Under the pieces are notes generated by a model. That model was given only the letters and a program-made list of their open reading frames with translations. It did not search any database and was not told where the DNA came from. The translations under genes and the position numbers were made by a program. From assembly GCA_019694575.1 (NCBI GenBank), contig JAIBBR010000019.1, positions 1-51,110 on the forward strand: DNA of 51,110 nt, in the 5' to 3' direction. Source of the stretch: Myxococcaceae bacterium (GTDB taxonomy: Bacteria > Myxococcota > Myxococcia > Myxococcales > Myxococcaceae). This document shows, in pieces, positions 50,036-51,110 of the stretch; position 1 is the stretch's first letter, and every line of letters begins with the position of its first letter.

Positions 50036-50521
50036 ATGACTCGCGTTGTGGCACCACAGTTCGGAGCAGCAGTACTATTTTTTTCTCTCTTCGGTGGTTG
50101 TAGCTGTGGCTTCGCGCCAGAGGGAAGAGGGCAAGAAGAGGTTGAAGTCTTTCGTCAGCGGCAACCATTAACGGTTGCTACCGCTACGAAGAAAGTTGGC
50201 GAAGACTGTACTGTAGCGGGGCGCAGCGAGTGCTTGAGTGACCTGTGCGTGCATTTCAAACCAGGTCTGAGCGAAGGGTACTCGTGCAGCGTTCCCTGTG
50301 ACGACACGATAGATTGCCCTGCCGACTGGAACTGTGTCCAAATTGTTCCAGGGCCGGGAAACTCGTATTGCTTCCCACCTGCGAATCACAAGGGAACGGT
50401 GGCCGACGTCCCCGCGAAGCGGCCGGCAGTGGCTCAACCGAAGTCGACGCAGAATTGGGTGCCTCCCGATTCATTCGACGCCGGCACGCCGTTGAAGGAC
50501 CTGACGCGAGGTGCCCCATGA
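50036..50521 (+). CDS. Small Cys-rich lipoprotein
   Basis: From the ATG at 50036 (MTRVVAPQFGAAVLFFSLFGGC), preceded by GGGAGGGG, the protein has 161 residues. It is a lipoprotein with a lipobox-like FGGC (Cys22). The mature part has a Cys cluster (EDC, SEC, LCVHFKPG, SCSVPCDD, DCPADWNC and a final YC) similar to the myxobacterial Cys-rich repeats and a Pro/Lys-rich tail. Its stop overlaps the next gene by four bases. Codon use looks less GC-biased than in the rest of the window, which fits acquired DNA. Confidence 0.7.
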   Translation: MTRVVAPQFGAAVLFFSLFGGCSCGFAPEGRGQEEVEVFRQRQPLTVATATKKVGEDCTVAGRSECLSDLCVHFKPGLSEGYSCSVPCDDTIDCPADWNCVQIVPGPGNSYCFPPANHKGTVADVPAKRPAVAQPKSTQNWVPPDSFDAGTPLKDLTRGAP

Positions 50522-51006
50522 CTCGGACCTTGGCGTTTTCATTTTGCGTGGCCGCCGCTTCATTTGGCGCGACTGCTGCTGCACCGCGGCAAATGATGGC
50601 GGCAGTCGTGGTGAAGGGAAAAGTCACCATTGTCGACGCTGCTAAACGGGTGGCCGTTACGATTGATGTTCCAGAATTTACAGCGGAAGACGCAGACCTT
50701 TCGCCCAACCAGAAGGTGGTTGCGGTCACTGGCCGTTACAAAGGGCAGACGCGCTCACGGCTGTATTTACTCGATGCAACAAGCCACGCTTTGACGAATG
50801 TACCGACAGAGGCAATCGGCGATCACCGTGCGCCGCGGTACCTGAGCGACGGGAGCGGCTTTGTCTTCGTGGCCGGCCTTAAAGATGCAGTCGGAGGACC
50901 CGACAACCCCAGTAGGCTCCATCGCTATTTCCAATCGACTGGCAAGGTTGTACGTGTCGAAACCAAAAAAAATTCCTGTGAATTTGTCGTTTCTCACGAG
51001 CATTGA
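50518..51006 (+). pseudogene. Truncated beta-propeller-like protein gene, cut by a repeat-bearing insertion
   Basis: Starting at the ATG that overlaps the previous stop (ATGA), the protein opens with a signal-peptide-like stretch (FSFCVAAASFGATAAA). It contains TolB/WD-type blades (SPNQKVVAVTGRYKG, LYLLDATSHALTNVPTEA, PRYLSDGSGFVFVAG). Such proteins usually have five to eight blades and 300-400 residues, but this one stops after 162. The last seven codons come from the first copy of a 24-bp repeat, and the stop TGA is part of that repeat. This strongly suggests that inserted DNA cuts the gene near 50977-50991. The lost 3' part may lie beyond the window. Confidence 0.6.
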
Positions 51007-51080
51007 CCCCTCTGCGTAGAAAATTCTCACGAGCATTGACCCCCCAGGGGTGAGGTTTCTCAGGGGCATTGACCCCTCTG
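50991..51080. repeat. Three 24-bp repeats with exact 33-bp spacing
   Basis: Units begin at 50991, 51024 and 51057; the first two share TTCTCACGAGCATTGACCCC and the third differs by a few bases (TTCTCAGGGGCATTGACCCC). The 33-bp period is about three helical turns, as expected for ordered protein binding. Multiple TTGACCCC-containing subterminal repeats are typical of the left ends of IS21-family elements, where the transposase IstA binds. The array lies exactly where the upstream gene is cut. The transposase genes would lie beyond base 51110. Confidence 0.6.
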
Positions 51081-51110
51081 TCACGCGTGACGCGGCTAAG
51101 GCCTCCCGGT

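Noticed and set aside
1..51110. tRNA genes, rRNA genes and CRISPR arrays
   Set aside because: I looked for repeat-spacer patterns and tRNA-like clover-leaf ends and saw none; an automated search would be decisive.

Overview
The window reads as high-GC, gene-dense chromosomal DNA of a Myxococcota (deltaproteobacterial) bacterium. This assignment is an inference. It rests on paired DUF1592/DUF1552 proteins, many lipoproteins with Cys-rich or DAG-rich linkers, a PASTA-less Ser/Thr kinase, PilZ proteins, a very large RHS protein and many ATGA stop/start overlaps. No tRNA, rRNA or CRISPR array was seen.

Layout. 1-380: the start of an unrecognised gene running off the left edge. 632-3466 (+): biotin carboxylase, a biotin carrier protein and an M15 peptidase. 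3488-5445 (-): a lipoprotein followed by an FN3/beta-propeller protein. 5565-12361 (-): a compact six-gene operon that encodes the whole route from urate to malate: membrane urate hydroxylase PuuD, allantoinase, an allantoicase-UraD fusion, HIU hydrolase, ureidoglycolate lyase and malate synthase. 12510-21035: a tri-haem cytochrome c with a lamin-tail domain, patatin lipase, the DUF1592/DUF1552 pair, an M48 peptidase, a nucleotidyltransferase overlapping a small partner, and a di-haem lipoprotein. 21059-27041 (-): a polysaccharide export block (Wzz-like, GT2, Wzx-like flippase, CapA). 27105-31162: pyrophosphatase, FemAB/GNAT-like protein, laminin-B-like secreted protein, DcrB-like protein and a protein ending in a glycine-zipper tail. 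31204-40645 (-): beta-oxidation genes (thiolase, FadN-type bifunctional enzyme), PilZ protein, 2-oxoacid dehydrogenase E1 beta/alpha, Ser/Thr kinase and RlmN.

40753-49627 (-) is the most unusual part: a three-gene unit of two secreted lipoproteins and a 1966-residue secreted SpvB/FG-GAP/RHS protein. Its C-terminal tip looks like a C39/papain-type cysteine peptidase (C1819, H1909, D1930). No immunity gene is visible downstream, and a strong terminator follows.

49628-51110 looks like accessory DNA. It holds an array of 21-bp-spaced repeats, a small Cys-rich lipoprotein gene, and a beta-propeller-like gene that appears cut off where three 24-bp repeats with exact 33-bp spacing begin. Both repeat sets contain TGACCC cores, as the ends of IS21-family elements often do. 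I infer that an insertion sequence starts at the right edge and that an older remnant lies on the left.
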